From contig NZ_JAUCMW010000001.1 of assembly GCF_030372765.1 (NCBI RefSeq), positions 404,832-468,831 on the forward strand: DNA of 64,000 bases. Reading direction: 5' to 3'. Position 1 is the stretch's first letter. Each line of letters starts with the position of its first letter. The translations under genes were made by a program, and so were the position numbers. Below the pieces are notes generated by a model, which did not search any database, was not told where the DNA came from, and saw only the letters and a list, made by a program, of their open reading frames with translations. Below, in pieces: positions 29,312-40,003 of the stretch. Origin of the DNA: Labilibaculum sp. K2S. Its GTDB lineage: Bacteria; Bacteroidota; Bacteroidia; Bacteroidales; Marinifilaceae.

Positions 29312-31885
29312 TTAATTGATGATTATTTTTTTACTAATCAGGTTTTTACTTGTTTGAATATTGAGTAAGTAAACTCCTTTCGGAAAAGAATGAACATCAA
29401 TAATGTGCTTTGTGTTATTTATTTGTTTTTGGTAAATAATCGATCCTTTTAGATTAATCATTCGCAATTGGCTTGGCAGACTATTAGGTAAATTAATACG
29501 TAAAAATGTGCTTACGGGATTTGGGTAAACAGCAAAGGCAAAATCTTCTTTCGCAAAATCATCAACATCAGTAATGGGAGTGATATCAATAGTCACTTTT
29601 GTTTTAATTGAGTGACCATTGTTGTCGAAGGCACGGTAAGTGAAAAAATCCTTGCCACTGTAGCCCGTATCCGGAATGTACTCAAATGATCCATCTTCCG
29701 ATAGAAACACAAAGCCGTTTTCGCAGAATTCTGATAGTTCAGAATAGAATGTATTACCGTCAAAATCAAAATCATTGGCTAAGAGTCCATTTGCAGCTTC
29801 AATGACAAGATTTTCGTCCTGATTTGTGGAATAGTTATCTGTATATGCGATGGGGTGGTTGTTAAATTCAATCAATCCATCTTTTACAACATAGTATGAT
29901 TGTTTTTTCACTTCTACATAATTTGTTGGGGTTCCCCAATTCCAAATGAATCGATTATTTCCTTCCAGTAATACATCATTATGGAGAACGCTTAGGGCTA
30001 TACCGTCAGATATGGCTTCTTCTGTTTCAGGTGTGGCTCTGTCATCATTCATTACCTTTGCATTAGCAGGGTCAGTAACCTGTAATAACGACCATGGAAG
30101 ATGAATATCAATTGAATCATTTGAAATAATGACAGCATCCAAACTTGATGGAGGTAATTCAGTCCTACGGGTTTTCAAATTTCCAACATACTGAATTTCA
30201 TAATTTTTGTCATTGTTTTTCCAGCGAACCAAGTTCCAGGGAGCTCCATCAGTAACAGTAGAATGATAAAGCTGTTTGGCTTCTGAAACACCATGCCATA
30301 TACCAAATAAATCATAGGCTTGGGTAACAAATAATTCTGCAGAATAGTTGGTGATACGCAGAGCAAATTCAGCTCTGTTGGTAATTGTAGTTCCCGAAGG
30401 AAGTATTGACTCGCCCAAGTTGGCATCATAGGTGTCAATTGCCATCCAAATCGTATCAATGTTCGAAAGCTCTTTTTCAAGCATCAGGCGAATGTTGAAA
30501 AAATCAAAGTCTGCCGCAGTAAGGATTTTTTTAATGGGTTTATCACTACCAAAATCGTCTAATACAGAATATGAAATCTCAGAAGGACGGAATGCAATTA
30601 AACCAAAGTTTTGTTCGGCAGCGGTAATGTTGTGCCAAAGTATTCTCGCTTCAGGATTGAAATCGAAAGGATCTGTAATCCATGTTCGTTTGAACCATTC
30701 ATCCAGCAAGGAAAATTGTATTCCTCCTGCACAACCGGCTTCTTCAATATTATCAAGAAGTCTCAAAAAATTAAGTCCTTGTTCCACCTCTGAACTTCCC
30801 CCATGGTTCATTCCATTTGACGAATAATGTGCAATTCCCCAGCTCGAAGGCGTGCCTGTTTCAGCAATTAGCACAGGAAAATTTTTATAATGATTCTTAA
30901 GATCGTTGATATAACCCAAATAACTGTTCGGACCTAAAGGATCGGAGTATTGTTTATAGCCGGGATCTTCGCTAATAAAATCAGGATAATATGGGTACGC
31001 GTGAAAGCTGGCAAAATAACCCGCAGGTGCTCCATCAAAGTTTAAAGTGGATAAATCCAGTGATTCCTTGTCTTCATCTGTTCCTGTTTCTGTTGGATGT
31101 ATTAAGGGATCCAGAGTAGGCCAACTGGAGATACTCACAGGGCGTTCCGTGTTATAAGTGTTACGTTCGTATAGTACAAGTTCATTTAAATGTGATGCTG
31201 CCCAAACTTCGGATGGAGATGCACTTGCCAACTTAAAAGCTGTACCTGAAAATGAAGTTTGATCGGAATGTTTACTGTTTGTTTCTTGAATTTCTGCCGG
31301 ATGAATTTCTCTTCCAATAATATAAGACATAAGCCAAGGGGATACATCAACAGTATATAATCCATAAGCCTTTCCAAAGCGGTGATCTATATTGTTATTT
31401 CCATGAACACAGTTAACCACATCTTTAATTTCTTTGCTGAATACATCATTTAACTGATGCAAATCATTGGTATACCCACTTAGTTCTTCCTCTAGCCATA
31501 CACCATGCATTATATACATCGGACTTGCCGGATTCTTGTCGTTAAATTCTTTTAAAGCCTCATAAAAACGAGGATAGTGAAGAGTGTAGACTCTAATACA
31601 GTTAAATCCAACATCATGAATATCTGCTATCCATCTGGCATATTGATCTTTGCTTGCAGCCAGTTCGCCAGGGAATGTTCCGGGAATTGAAACACCAAGA
31701 TTAATCCCTTTAATAAAAAAAGGCACATAGTTTTCTCCATTCCAAACGGTAAAATTTTGTGAGTTTGTTGAGAATGGAACTTGAGTCCTATTTGGATCAG
31801 TCTCCTCAGCATGAGAGTACTGCGGTAATGTAAAAAGGATTGTAAAAATACCGATTAGTATAGAAAAGTATTTAATTGGATTCAT
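29312..31885 (-). CDS. Secreted clan-A glycoside hydrolase with cadherin-like and type IX secretion domains
   Basis: 857 residues. Signal peptide (about 1-26), a (beta/alpha)8 catalytic region (about 40-420), a beta-rich region (about 430-640), a cadherin/Ig-like domain (about 675-775; NDFDFDGNTFYSEL, GYSGKDFFTYRAFDNNG) and a C-terminal sorting domain (AVYPNPVSTFLRINLP to KKIIIN) for the type IX system. Clan-A-like motifs suggest acid/base Glu193 in YIIGREIHP and nucleophile Glu342 in LIAETGTPSSWG. I cannot assign the GH family; a glucan-active or GH2/GH5-like enzyme is possible. It stands alone, 2 kb from the rim operon on the same strand. The 31886-32155 gap shows nothing. Confidence 0.75.
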   Translation of the reverse strand: MNPIKYFSILIGIFTILFTLPQYSHAEETDPNRTQVPFSTNSQNFTVWNGENYVPFFIKGINLGVSIPGTFPGELAASKDQYARWIADIHDVGFNCIRVYTLHYPRFYEALKEFNDKNPASPMYIMHGVWLEEELSGYTNDLHQLNDVFSKEIKDVVNCVHGNNNIDHRFGKAYGLYTVDVSPWLMSYIIGREIHPAEIQETNSKHSDQTSFSGTAFKLASASPSEVWAASHLNELVLYERNTYNTERPVSISSWPTLDPLIHPTETGTDEDKESLDLSTLNFDGAPAGYFASFHAYPYYPDFISEDPGYKQYSDPLGPNSYLGYINDLKNHYKNFPVLIAETGTPSSWGIAHYSSNGMNHGGSSEVEQGLNFLRLLDNIEEAGCAGGIQFSLLDEWFKRTWITDPFDFNPEARILWHNITAAEQNFGLIAFRPSEISYSVLDDFGSDKPIKKILTAADFDFFNIRLMLEKELSNIDTIWMAIDTYDANLGESILPSGTTITNRAEFALRITNYSAELFVTQAYDLFGIWHGVSEAKQLYHSTVTDGAPWNLVRWKNNDKNYEIQYVGNLKTRRTELPPSSLDAVIISNDSIDIHLPWSLLQVTDPANAKVMNDDRATPETEEAISDGIALSVLHNDVLLEGNNRFIWNWGTPTNYVEVKKQSYYVVKDGLIEFNNHPIAYTDNYSTNQDENLVIEAANGLLANDFDFDGNTFYSELSEFCENGFVFLSEDGSFEYIPDTGYSGKDFFTYRAFDNNGHSIKTKVTIDITPITDVDDFAKEDFAFAVYPNPVSTFLRINLPNSLPSQLRMINLKGSIIYQKQINNTKHIIDVHSFPKGVYLLNIQTSKNLISKKIIIN

Positions 31886-32155
31886 CTTTTAGTTTTAAAA
31901 TATTTATTGAAGATGCAAAATAAATTGATGAAATCCGATTTATTGAATGAATGATCTGTGATTGATATGAATAAGTAAGACACTTATTCTGAATGTCTGA
32001 CTCTTTATTTTAAGGAAGTATCTATTGGTTGGTTTATAGTTTATTAGGAAGTGTAAGTCAGCTGTGATGTTTCAATTTTTGAATTGTTTGTTGTTGAAAG
32101 TAATAGACTTTTATAGTTTATTTTTTAAGTTGAATGGAGATTGGTAAAGGGCTTT

Positions 32156-33160
32156 TTATTCTACCAAATAGTCAGAAGAGATAAGATCAGTATTCAATTT
32201 ATCCGTTTCAAGACTGACGTGAAACAGAGCATCTCCTTTATGCACCATAGGTGCAGTGTTTACACAAAACACATAACAATCAAACGGAGCAACTACTTTC
32301 TTTTCATATCCTCCGTAAGGATCTGTTATTTCGCCCAAAATTTGTTTTTTAACGACCCAACTTCCATTTGTAACCCGTAATTGAAACATGCCCGAATTGG
32401 AAGCTCTTAACCATTGAGCTTTAGGAATCACAACGGGAGTTTGTTTTAATTGCAAATCTCCATTCTGTAATCCTAAATATTTCATCACATTCACTGCACC
32501 TTCTACACCGCAGCTAATAACATCTTCATCCAGATCATTTGATTTTCCTCCTTCAAAGAGTAGAATTGTTTTTCCCAGATTGCGAATGGTATCGCGAACA
32601 GATTTGGAAATGTAATCGGAATTCAAAATAAATGGGGCATTAAAAACCTGTGCAAGTTTCAACGTTTCCTTTTCCTTAATAACACATCGAATTTGAGGAA
32701 AATTTGACCTGTCAGCACCACCCGAATGAAAATCGATCACATAATCAACTTTGGGCGCAATTTCTTTTGTAAAACGATACGCAAATTGACTGGCAAGAGA
32801 ACCATTTAAAAACCCCGGGAACATTCTGTTCAGATCCCTGCCGTCAGGAAATTCTCTGCGGAGATTTAAGAATCCAAATACGTTAAAAACGGGAATGCAG
32901 ATAATCATTCCCCTTTTTGGTTTGTTGTATTTTTTCCGAATGATATTCCGAACAATGGCAACTCCATTAACTTCATCACCGTGCACACCACCCATTAAAA
33001 GCAAGGTAGGGCCATCTTTTTTCGCACGTTCCACAATTACAGGGACCTTAATGGTATTTCGGGTATGTAATTTCGCAACTTCCAATTCTAAGAAAGCACG
33101 CTCACCTTTCTGAATTTCTTTACCTAGTATGGTATACTTATCAATCAACATTCCTTTCAA
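32156..33160 (-). CDS. Succinylglutamate desuccinylase/aspartoacylase-family zinc hydrolase
   Basis: 334 residues. Zinc-site motif [10 protein letters not shown] gives His60 and Glu63, with the third ligand in IDFHSGG; Arg-rich substrate loop [18 protein letters not shown]. The C-terminal beta domain (about 245-334) is the usual AstE/AspA extension. Members cleave N-acyl amino acids, and the subgroup linked to RimK is uncharacterised. The start codon overlaps the end of the rimK-like gene by 20 bp, so translation is coupled and the two act in one pathway: one adds amino acids, the other removes an acyl or amino-acid group. Confidence 0.9.
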   Translation of the reverse strand: MKGMLIDKYTILGKEIQKGERAFLELEVAKLHTRNTIKVPVIVERAKKDGPTLLLMGGVHGDEVNGVAIVRNIIRKKYNKPKRGMIICIPVFNVFGFLNLRREFPDGRDLNRMFPGFLNGSLASQFAYRFTKEIAPKVDYVIDFHSGGADRSNFPQIRCVIKEKETLKLAQVFNAPFILNSDYISKSVRDTIRNLGKTILLFEGGKSNDLDEDVISCGVEGAVNVMKYLGLQNGDLQLKQTPVVIPKAQWLRASNSGMFQLRVTNGSWVVKKQILGEITDPYGGYEKKVVAPFDCYVFCVNTAPMVHKGDALFHVSLETDKLNTDLISSDYLVE

Positions 33161-34016
33161 TGAATCTAATTATTTGTTTTGCGATGTCCTTTTTGGTTGC
33201 TATCTCGATACCTTCCAAACCTGGCGATGAATTTACCTCCAAAACCAAAGGTCCGCTTGCAGATTGCAGCATGTCCACACCAGCAATTCCTAATCCCATT
33301 GCCTTTGCTGCTTTTATTGCCGTGTTTTCCTCTTCATCAGTCAATTCAATAATTGTTGCAGAACCTCCCCTGTGAAGGTTAGATCGAAATTCACCTTTTA
33401 ATGCTTGCCGTTTCATAGCTCCAACCACTCTTCCATCAACAACAAAAGCTCTAATATCAGCACCTTTCGATTCTTTAATAAACTCCTGAGCAATCACACG
33501 GGCTTTTAGTCCATTAAATGCCTCAATAACTGAAGTTGCAGCATTTGGAGTTTCGGCTAAAACAACACCTAAACCTTGAGTTCCTTCCAGAAGTTTAAGT
33601 ACCAGTGGTGTGCCGCCAACCGATTGAATTACATGATTAACATCTTTTGTGTAGTTGGTGAAAACGGTGCGGGGTAAGCCTACACCTGCACGTGAAAGAA
33701 CCTGTAAGCTTCTTAATTTATCCCGCGATTTTATCAATGCTTCAGAACCAACAGCTGTAAATGTTTTCATCATTTCAAATTGGCGGACTACTGTTGATCC
33801 GTAAAAGGTAACAGAGGCACCAATTCTTGGAATTATTGCGTCAACATCCAGCAAGTATGCGCCATCATAGAAGATCTTAGGTTTCTTTTTTTCAATTTCA
33901 ATAATGCATTTTAAATGATCCACAACAAGTACTTCATGGCCTCTTTTTTCTGCAGCTTCAACCAATCTTTTTGTAGAATATAATTTAGGGTTTCTAGATA
34001 AAATAACAATTTTCAT
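33141..34016 (-). CDS. rimK: RimK-like ATP-grasp alpha-L-glutamate ligase
   Basis: 291 residues. Rossmann-like N-domain ([20 protein letters not shown]), then ATP-grasp: [20 protein letters not shown] (about 135-155, ATP-binding loop), [19 protein letters not shown] and the metal-binding [14 protein letters not shown] near the end. In E. coli RimK adds glutamates to the C-terminus of ribosomal protein S6 and can make poly-glutamate. Here it sits between a retropepsin-like gene (30 bp upstream) and an aspartoacylase-like gene (overlapping). The real acceptor is not known. Confidence 0.93.
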   Translation of the reverse strand: MKIVILSRNPKLYSTKRLVEAAEKRGHEVLVVDHLKCIIEIEKKKPKIFYDGAYLLDVDAIIPRIGASVTFYGSTVVRQFEMMKTFTAVGSEALIKSRDKLRSLQVLSRAGVGLPRTVFTNYTKDVNHVIQSVGGTPLVLKLLEGTQGLGVVLAETPNAATSVIEAFNGLKARVIAQEFIKESKGADIRAFVVDGRVVGAMKRQALKGEFRSNLHRGGSATIIELTDEEENTAIKAAKAMGLGIAGVDMLQSASGPLVLEVNSSPGLEGIEIATKKDIAKQIIRFIERNVD

Positions 34017-34046
34017 AATATGTAATTAACATTTTTTGGATGGATT

Positions 34047-34514
34047 CTAATTCTCTATTGCTGTTTTTTTTTGCTTCTGCTTGAAAGAAATATTGCGTTT
34101 TGAAGTATCAACAATAAATTTTCCATTCAAAAGTTTTCTTCCGATCAATATCGGATATCTCATTTCACTTCGTTCGCTTAAGGAAAGTTCAATAAAGAAC
34201 TCCTTATCAAATAATATAATAATCGTTTCAATTACAAACCGGGTTTCCGATTTGCCGAAAGAATTTTTGACTCTTTTTCTCTTGTATTTTTTTACTGTAA
34301 ATTCTTTTTCGTTGTAATCCGGATGGGATGGATCCAAAAGTTTGAATTTTAGGTATCTTTCATGACCGACCTCGTATTCTTCAATTTGATGGCAATGAAT
34401 AGAAGACGTATATGCACCGGTATCCACTTTTAAATCAATATTTGATAAGTGCAGATCCGGAAAATCAGCCCTGTCAATTTTCCCAATGACTATTTTCATG
34501 TAATGTAATTTCAT
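34047..34514 (-). CDS. RimB-like retropepsin-fold protease (annotated elsewhere as ATP-dependent zinc protease)
   Basis: 155 residues with the single-chain retropepsin signature VDTGAYTSSIH (Asp31) and the second conserved block RYPILIGRKLLNGKFIVD. The family is widely annotated as an ATP-dependent zinc protease, but the motif is that of an aspartic protease of the RimB group. In Pseudomonas, rimB and rimK form one operon controlling ribosomal S6 modification. The same pair occurs here with an additional aspartoacylase-like gene. An in-frame ATG at 34499 is equally possible as start; the first five residues are not informative. Confidence 0.85.
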   Translation of the reverse strand: MKLHYMKIVIGKIDRADFPDLHLSNIDLKVDTGAYTSSIHCHQIEEYEVGHERYLKFKLLDPSHPDYNEKEFTVKKYKRKRVKNSFGKSETRFVIETIIILFDKEFFIELSLSERSEMRYPILIGRKLLNGKFIVDTSKRNISFKQKQKKTAIEN

Positions 34515-34747
34515 TATTTTTCTTGAGGGGAGGCATCTTAAAATTTTCTAATGTAGGAAATTAATTTTAAATGCTTGTTTCCCTGAATTTATCTTTTATA
34601 TCTCTTTATGCCAACTTGTAATGGAAATGAAGCAATAGTACAATTATTTCCCACAAGGAGAATCGATACGAATTTGTATTCGTTTTTTCATTTATACTTT
34701 TAATTCAGGCAAAACCATGAAAATAGCAAGATGGAGGCAATTTGCAA

Positions 34748-35584
34748 TTAGATTTCCTTTTTAAAATGCACATCTAATTGATTAAAAGGGATAATAATAT
34801 TATTCTCAATAAATTTCTTATTAATAATTAAACGGATATCACTTTTCACCTTGCCTATTCTAAAGATGTTTTTGCTGAAAAATAACAATTCAAAATCCAA
34901 TGAAGAGGCGCCAAAATTTACAAGTCGGGCTTCAATCGATTGTCTTTCGTAAATATCGGGATGTTCAAAAGCACTTTCTTCTAAGGTTTTTAATATTAGA
35001 TCAACATCAGAGCCATAGGCTACCCCCACAGGAATTCGGAAGCGGGTTTTTTTAGATTGATGACTCCAATTAATCACTTTGTTTGTAGTAATTAGTGAGT
35101 TGGGAATAATAATCGAAATTTCATCTCTGTCTAAACCTTTTGAGGTTCGTAATCCAATGCTCTGAATTTTAATTATATCTCCATCAATCTCCAATATATC
35201 ATTAATTTTTATCGATCGTTCCGAGAGGAGGATGATTCCTGATATCATATCATTAAAAGTTTGCTGCAAACCTAAACCTACACCAACCAATAAGGCTGCC
35301 GAGCCGGCAATAAGCACAGTTACTTTTATATGTATGGCTTCAAGCATCAAACCAATCGACATGATCCAAACTACATATTTTATGATCTGGAACAGGGCAT
35401 ATGTATTGCCTTCGTCTGTTTTAACAAATTTGTGCTTACGAAAAAGGGTTTTTTTAATTAAAAAAAGACATATTTTAGTCAGTATATAAATCAGTAAGAT
35501 ACTAAGCAAAGTAAATACTGTGATTTTATAATTGTCAATGCTAAAGAGTTGATATTTTAATATCTTATTGATTGATGCAAACAT
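34748..35584 (-). CDS. MscS-family mechanosensitive channel
   Basis: 278 residues. Two or three transmembrane helices (about 22-110), with the pore helix and beta domain signature VTVLIAGSAALLVGVGLGLQ and FNDMISGIILLSERSIKIND. A cytoplasmic beta/alpha-beta domain follows (about 130-275). It releases solutes on hypo-osmotic shock. It is slightly shorter than E. coli MscS and monocistronic. A second, unrelated MscS gene is at 53104-53895. Confidence 0.92.
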   Translation of the reverse strand: MFASINKILKYQLFSIDNYKITVFTLLSILLIYILTKICLFLIKKTLFRKHKFVKTDEGNTYALFQIIKYVVWIMSIGLMLEAIHIKVTVLIAGSAALLVGVGLGLQQTFNDMISGIILLSERSIKINDILEIDGDIIKIQSIGLRTSKGLDRDEISIIIPNSLITTNKVINWSHQSKKTRFRIPVGVAYGSDVDLILKTLEESAFEHPDIYERQSIEARLVNFGASSLDFELLFFSKNIFRIGKVKSDIRLIINKKFIENNIIIPFNQLDVHFKKEI

Positions 35585-35873
35585 ATTTGGTTTTATCTTG
35601 AATGTTATTTTATTGAAGAGTTTAATTTCGGAAATAAATTTCGCAAAAGAACTATTATTTTTTTATAATCTGCATATGATTCATGAATATTAAAGATATT
35701 AAATTTATTGCTGGAACTTAAAACAAAGAATCTTATGGAATTGTTCGCTGGTTACGCGGAATCTTTTATGCCTTACCGTTGAATAGCATCTGTTTACAAA
35801 TTTTTAACCTTTTTTTTAATAAAATGGAGTGCAAGTGAGCATTATTGATACTTTTGCATCTCGAAATAAGTTT

Positions 35874-37238
35874 ATGGATAAGAATAGTAAAAATGTTCAG
35901 GAGTTGGAGAGTGCAAGTATCAAAAGCTTGCTTTGGAAGTATTTCTTACCAGCTTTTACCGGAGTAGTTATTAATTCATTGTACAATGTAGTCGACCGGA
36001 TTTTTATTGGTCAAGGTGTTGGTGCAATTGCTTTATCGGGTTTAAGTGCGGTGTTTCCAATCATGTTAATCATGATGGCATTTGGCATGCTTATTGGCAT
36101 TGGTGCAGGTGTCCGAATTTCTATCAATCTGGGAAAGAAAGATTTGGGCAGAGCCGAATGGGTTTTGGGAAATTCATTTGTTCTCATGATTATCGTTTCA
36201 GTTATTATTACTGTAATCGGATTTTTAATAAAGGATCCCTTACTCAGGATGTTTGGAGTTGGAGATGATACCATGTTTGTTGCCAACGAATATCTAAATA
36301 TTATTCTTTACGGGGCGATTTTTAGCGTTGTAGGCTTTTCTTTAAACAATTTGATCCGTTCCGAAGGAAACGCCAAAATAGCGATGTATTCTATGCTGAT
36401 TAGTGCCGGTACAAACATCATTCTCGATCCCATCTTTATTTTTGTTTTGGATATGGGCGTTGCAGGAGCCGCTTATGCTACGATTATTTCGCAATTTATT
36501 CTATGCATTTGGGTAATTTGGCATTTCAGAAGCGAAAAATCAGTCATAAAACTTCGGTTCTCAAATTTTAAATTGAACCGCGAGATTGTTTTCTATATTT
36601 TAACCATAGGTTTTGCTCCCTTCTCGATGCAATTGGCCGGAAGTTTTGTTCAGGCATTATATAATATTCAGTTGGTAGAGTACAGCAACGATATCGCCAT
36701 AGCAGCAATGGGCGTAATTAACTCTGTTTCCATGCTGATTGTAATGACTGTGGTGGCTCTAAATATGGCAGCTCAACCTATTTTCGGCTTCAATTATGGG
36801 GCGCAAAATTACGCCAGAGTTAAAGAATGTCTGATATTGTGCATGAAAGCAGCAACAGGAATTGTGATTGTTGGCTTTCTGGGTGTACAGTTATTTCCCG
36901 AACTAATTGTTAAGGCCTTCAATAATTCCAGTGCAGAATTGCTGGATATGGGTTCTTACGGTTTACGGGTTATATTGATCGCGTTACCAGTGGTTGGTTT
37001 TCAGGTTGTTGTTGGGAATTATTTTCAGTCCATTGGGAAAGCGGGCATTTCGGCTATGCTAACATTAATGCGTCAGGTTATTTTATTAATCCCAATTCTC
37101 TTTATTCTTCCTACTTTTCTTGGTTTAAATGGTGTTTGGTTTGCCGGTCCGATATCCGATATTGGTGCAGCCATTGTGGCGGGAGCCTTCCTGATAAGAG
37201 AATTACGAAAGTTAAATCGGAAAATTGAACTTCAATAA
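35874..37238 (+). CDS. MATE-family multidrug/sodium efflux transporter
   Basis: About 454 residues from the ATG at 35874. A GTG at 35829 would add 15 residues that look like leader sequence. There are twelve transmembrane helices in two related halves, with typical motifs WKYFLPAFTGVVINSLYNVV, DRIFIGQG and, in the second half, FGFNYGAQNYARVKECL. Members export cationic drugs or metabolites using Na+ or H+. It is divergently placed from the MscS gene; no regulator is adjacent. Confidence 0.93.
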   Translation: MDKNSKNVQELESASIKSLLWKYFLPAFTGVVINSLYNVVDRIFIGQGVGAIALSGLSAVFPIMLIMMAFGMLIGIGAGVRISINLGKKDLGRAEWVLGNSFVLMIIVSVIITVIGFLIKDPLLRMFGVGDDTMFVANEYLNIILYGAIFSVVGFSLNNLIRSEGNAKIAMYSMLISAGTNIILDPIFIFVLDMGVAGAAYATIISQFILCIWVIWHFRSEKSVIKLRFSNFKLNREIVFYILTIGFAPFSMQLAGSFVQALYNIQLVEYSNDIAIAAMGVINSVSMLIVMTVVALNMAAQPIFGFNYGAQNYARVKECLILCMKAATGIVIVGFLGVQLFPELIVKAFNNSSAELLDMGSYGLRVILIALPVVGFQVVVGNYFQSIGKAGISAMLTLMRQVILLIPILFILPTFLGLNGVWFAGPISDIGAAIVAGAFLIRELRKLNRKIELQ

Positions 37239-37387
37239 AAATAAATTGTACTAGGTTAACTTTTAATACGTTTGAATATACAAATACAGAGAGTTGTGTA
37301 TTCTAAATAAGTCTCCTATGCATCTTTTTTAGATTTCGATTCCCTGATTTTTTGTAATTTGATGTTTGTATTAAACTGACGGGATCA

Positions 37388-40003
37388 ATGAGGGGCTTCA
37401 GGACAATCATATTATTTTTATTTCTTATCCAATCCTTTTATCAGGCTTATTCGCAGGTAAATGTGAACAGACCAAGAGTAGAGTTGGGGAAGGAAAGATT
37501 CGATTGGCTAAAGTCGAATATTTCTGGCGGAGATAGCGGCAGTACCTACAATACATTTATAAATAGCTACAACAATAATTGGATTACAGATTCCGATCAC
37601 TATTTAGCAGGTTCAAATTCAGCACAGTGGACTTACAATTGGACGAATGGTGATTCCTTCATGTTATCTAAAATGACTGCTTTTTTATTGCAGTTAGGAA
37701 CTGATAATTTGGCTCAGGCGAGGTGTGAATTCATTATTGAGAAATACATCACTTACATCAATGGAATTAATTTCGACAATTATTCAGGAGATACTCAAGA
37801 GAATTTGCTTCGCGAAAATTGTGAGTTTGGCGCTATTCTTCTCGATTGGACGTACAATTATATTCCTGTATCGCAGCAGCAAAATTTATCCGTTTCCTTC
37901 TATCGCGTTTTGGAGTATTTCATGAACAACTATATTTTAACAGGTTCAGGAAATAGTTATGTGAGCAGTCACAACATAAACAATTGTATCATGACAATGC
38001 GTGCAGCCATTGCACTGCACGGAGCCGATGGCCTTTCTTCTACGCAATTGTCTCAAGTAAATTCCTGGTATCAAACTTTGCTTGGGAAGTGGGAAAACGG
38101 CATTCTTCCGGCTTTTGCTCACTTTCGTGATGATGATGGCGGATGGAATTGGGGTGCAGCCTACGGAATGATAAATTTACCCAATCAATACCAGCTTTTC
38201 GACGATATGAAGTACGGAACCGATCGGGACTATTATCAATCTCAGCCTTGGATTCGGGAGTCGGTCAATCAGTATTGGTATTTTTTTCGTCCGGACAATT
38301 ATTGCATTCACTTGGGTGATGCCATTGTAAAATTGGATCAGGCAAATCGTGCGATGTATCGTCATGCAGCAGAATATCAAGATGCCCGAAGTCAGTATCT
38401 GGTTCAGGTTTTCAATCAATCACAATATCTAAACAATACAATATTGGTTTTTATTAAACTGATGTATAAGGATTTTACAGCTCCTTACGTACCGCATCCC
38501 CAGCCACCACTCAATTGGTGGGCCGATAAAACCGGACTGTCGGTGAGCCGTACTTCCTGGAACGAGGATGCGACCATGTTGTGGTTTTACAATGCTCCTG
38601 CTAAACGGGCCGATCATGAGCACCGGGATAACAACACATTTACCATTATAAAAAACAAACCTTTGATTTTGGATGCCGGGTTTTACGATTCGTTTGGCAC
38701 TTCTCATTATAATAATTACTACACGCGAACCATAGCGCACAATTCCATTTGTGTTTACGATGGAACAGAAAGTTATCGAAACTTGGGGCGAAGTGTTTCC
38801 AATGACGGAGGACAGATAGAATCGGATAGATTGGAAAATTTAGATGATGTATTTTCTGCTCAGCACAGAAGAGGAAAATGGATTCGTTATGCCTCAGGCA
38901 CTGATTTTTCCTATCAGGTGGCTGACGCAGCAGATTCTTATCAGGCAAATAAACTGGACCGTTTCGAGCGTCGGTTGCTCTATCACAAACCCGATCGTGT
39001 GATTGTTCTGGATCATGTTCACTTGCTGAATACCAGTTCGAAAGTGCGAAAAGCCAAGTACATCAATCACTTTGTAAACAAACCGGATATCAGCGGAAGC
39101 GTTACGAATACAAAGGTTGCAAATCATATCATTACCTATAACGGGAAAGATTATAAAGCCACAAATGGCAAGGGGAGTGTTGCGGTTCGAACCTTATTGC
39201 CGGAAATTAGTGCGACAACTTTAATAGGTGGCAGCGGATATGAATATTGGGTGGATGGAACCAATTATCCGCCAAACCGAAGTGTTGATTTGGAAGACGA
39301 ACACCCTGGATTCTGGCGAATTGAAGTAGAACCAATTGCCGTGAAGGAGAACACCGTTTTTTTGCATACGATTAAGATTGGGGATGATTTGAATCCGGCA
39401 GTGGCAGGCGGAAAACTTTATTCTAATGAAAGTACCATTGGCGTTGACTGGGAGAATTATTTGTATTTGTTCCAGGCGCAGGGAGATACGGCATCTATAT
39501 CTTATTCTGTTCAAGACATTGCTGGTGATCGGACAATTAAAATATTTGCTCTCGATTTAAAAAGTAAAACATCTTTTGGAGTATTTGTAGATGATGTTTT
39601 AGAGCGCTCAGGAGACACAAATTCGGATGGAATTCTGCAGGTTACAGTGGATTTGCCAAGTGGAAATCACACAATCCTTGTACGTGACACTCTTGCAGCA
39701 GATCCCAATCCGGGTACCGATCCCGACCCCGACCCAACACCCGAAGAGCCGGAAAAGGATAATTTGGGCGCAGTAAAAGTTTTTCCCAATCCCAATAAGG
39801 GAGAATTCACGATTGTGATTGAAGACAATACGGTAACAGAGTTTCAAGTGGATATTTACGATTCGGAGGGGCGGAAGCTTTCTCAGTACCAAGAGTCGGG
39901 CAGCCGAACAGATATGGATTTGAGTAGTTTAACGGCAGGAATCTATTTTTTAGTCATTCATTTTTTGGATAGAACGGTGAAGAAGAAGATTGTAGTGATT
40001 TAA
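37388..40003 (+). CDS. Secreted heparinase II/III-like polysaccharide lyase with type IX secretion signal
   Basis: 871 residues. Signal peptide (cleavage near AYSQV), an alpha-toroid region (about 30-370), then a beta-sandwich heparinase II/III-like domain (about 390-700) with WWADKTGLSVSRTSWN, the HEHRDNNTFTIIKNKPLILD motif and the aromatic-rich SHYNNYYTRTIAHNS block. A linker rich in Asp and Pro (about 770-793) leads to a C-terminal sorting domain (VKVFPNPNKGEFTI to KKKIVVI). Such lyases cleave uronate-containing polysaccharides such as glycosaminoglycans, alginate or ulvan-like glycans. The substrate is not determined. There is no SusCD pair next to it. Confidence 0.85.
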   Translation: MRGFRTIILFLFLIQSFYQAYSQVNVNRPRVELGKERFDWLKSNISGGDSGSTYNTFINSYNNNWITDSDHYLAGSNSAQWTYNWTNGDSFMLSKMTAFLLQLGTDNLAQARCEFIIEKYITYINGINFDNYSGDTQENLLRENCEFGAILLDWTYNYIPVSQQQNLSVSFYRVLEYFMNNYILTGSGNSYVSSHNINNCIMTMRAAIALHGADGLSSTQLSQVNSWYQTLLGKWENGILPAFAHFRDDDGGWNWGAAYGMINLPNQYQLFDDMKYGTDRDYYQSQPWIRESVNQYWYFFRPDNYCIHLGDAIVKLDQANRAMYRHAAEYQDARSQYLVQVFNQSQYLNNTILVFIKLMYKDFTAPYVPHPQPPLNWWADKTGLSVSRTSWNEDATMLWFYNAPAKRADHEHRDNNTFTIIKNKPLILDAGFYDSFGTSHYNNYYTRTIAHNSICVYDGTESYRNLGRSVSNDGGQIESDRLENLDDVFSAQHRRGKWIRYASGTDFSYQVADAADSYQANKLDRFERRLLYHKPDRVIVLDHVHLLNTSSKVRKAKYINHFVNKPDISGSVTNTKVANHIITYNGKDYKATNGKGSVAVRTLLPEISATTLIGGSGYEYWVDGTNYPPNRSVDLEDEHPGFWRIEVEPIAVKENTVFLHTIKIGDDLNPAVAGGKLYSNESTIGVDWENYLYLFQAQGDTASISYSVQDIAGDRTIKIFALDLKSKTSFGVFVDDVLERSGDTNSDGILQVTVDLPSGNHTILVRDTLAADPNPGTDPDPDPTPEEPEKDNLGAVKVFPNPNKGEFTIVIEDNTVTEFQVDIYDSEGRKLSQYQESGSRTDMDLSSLTAGIYFLVIHFLDRTVKKKIVVI

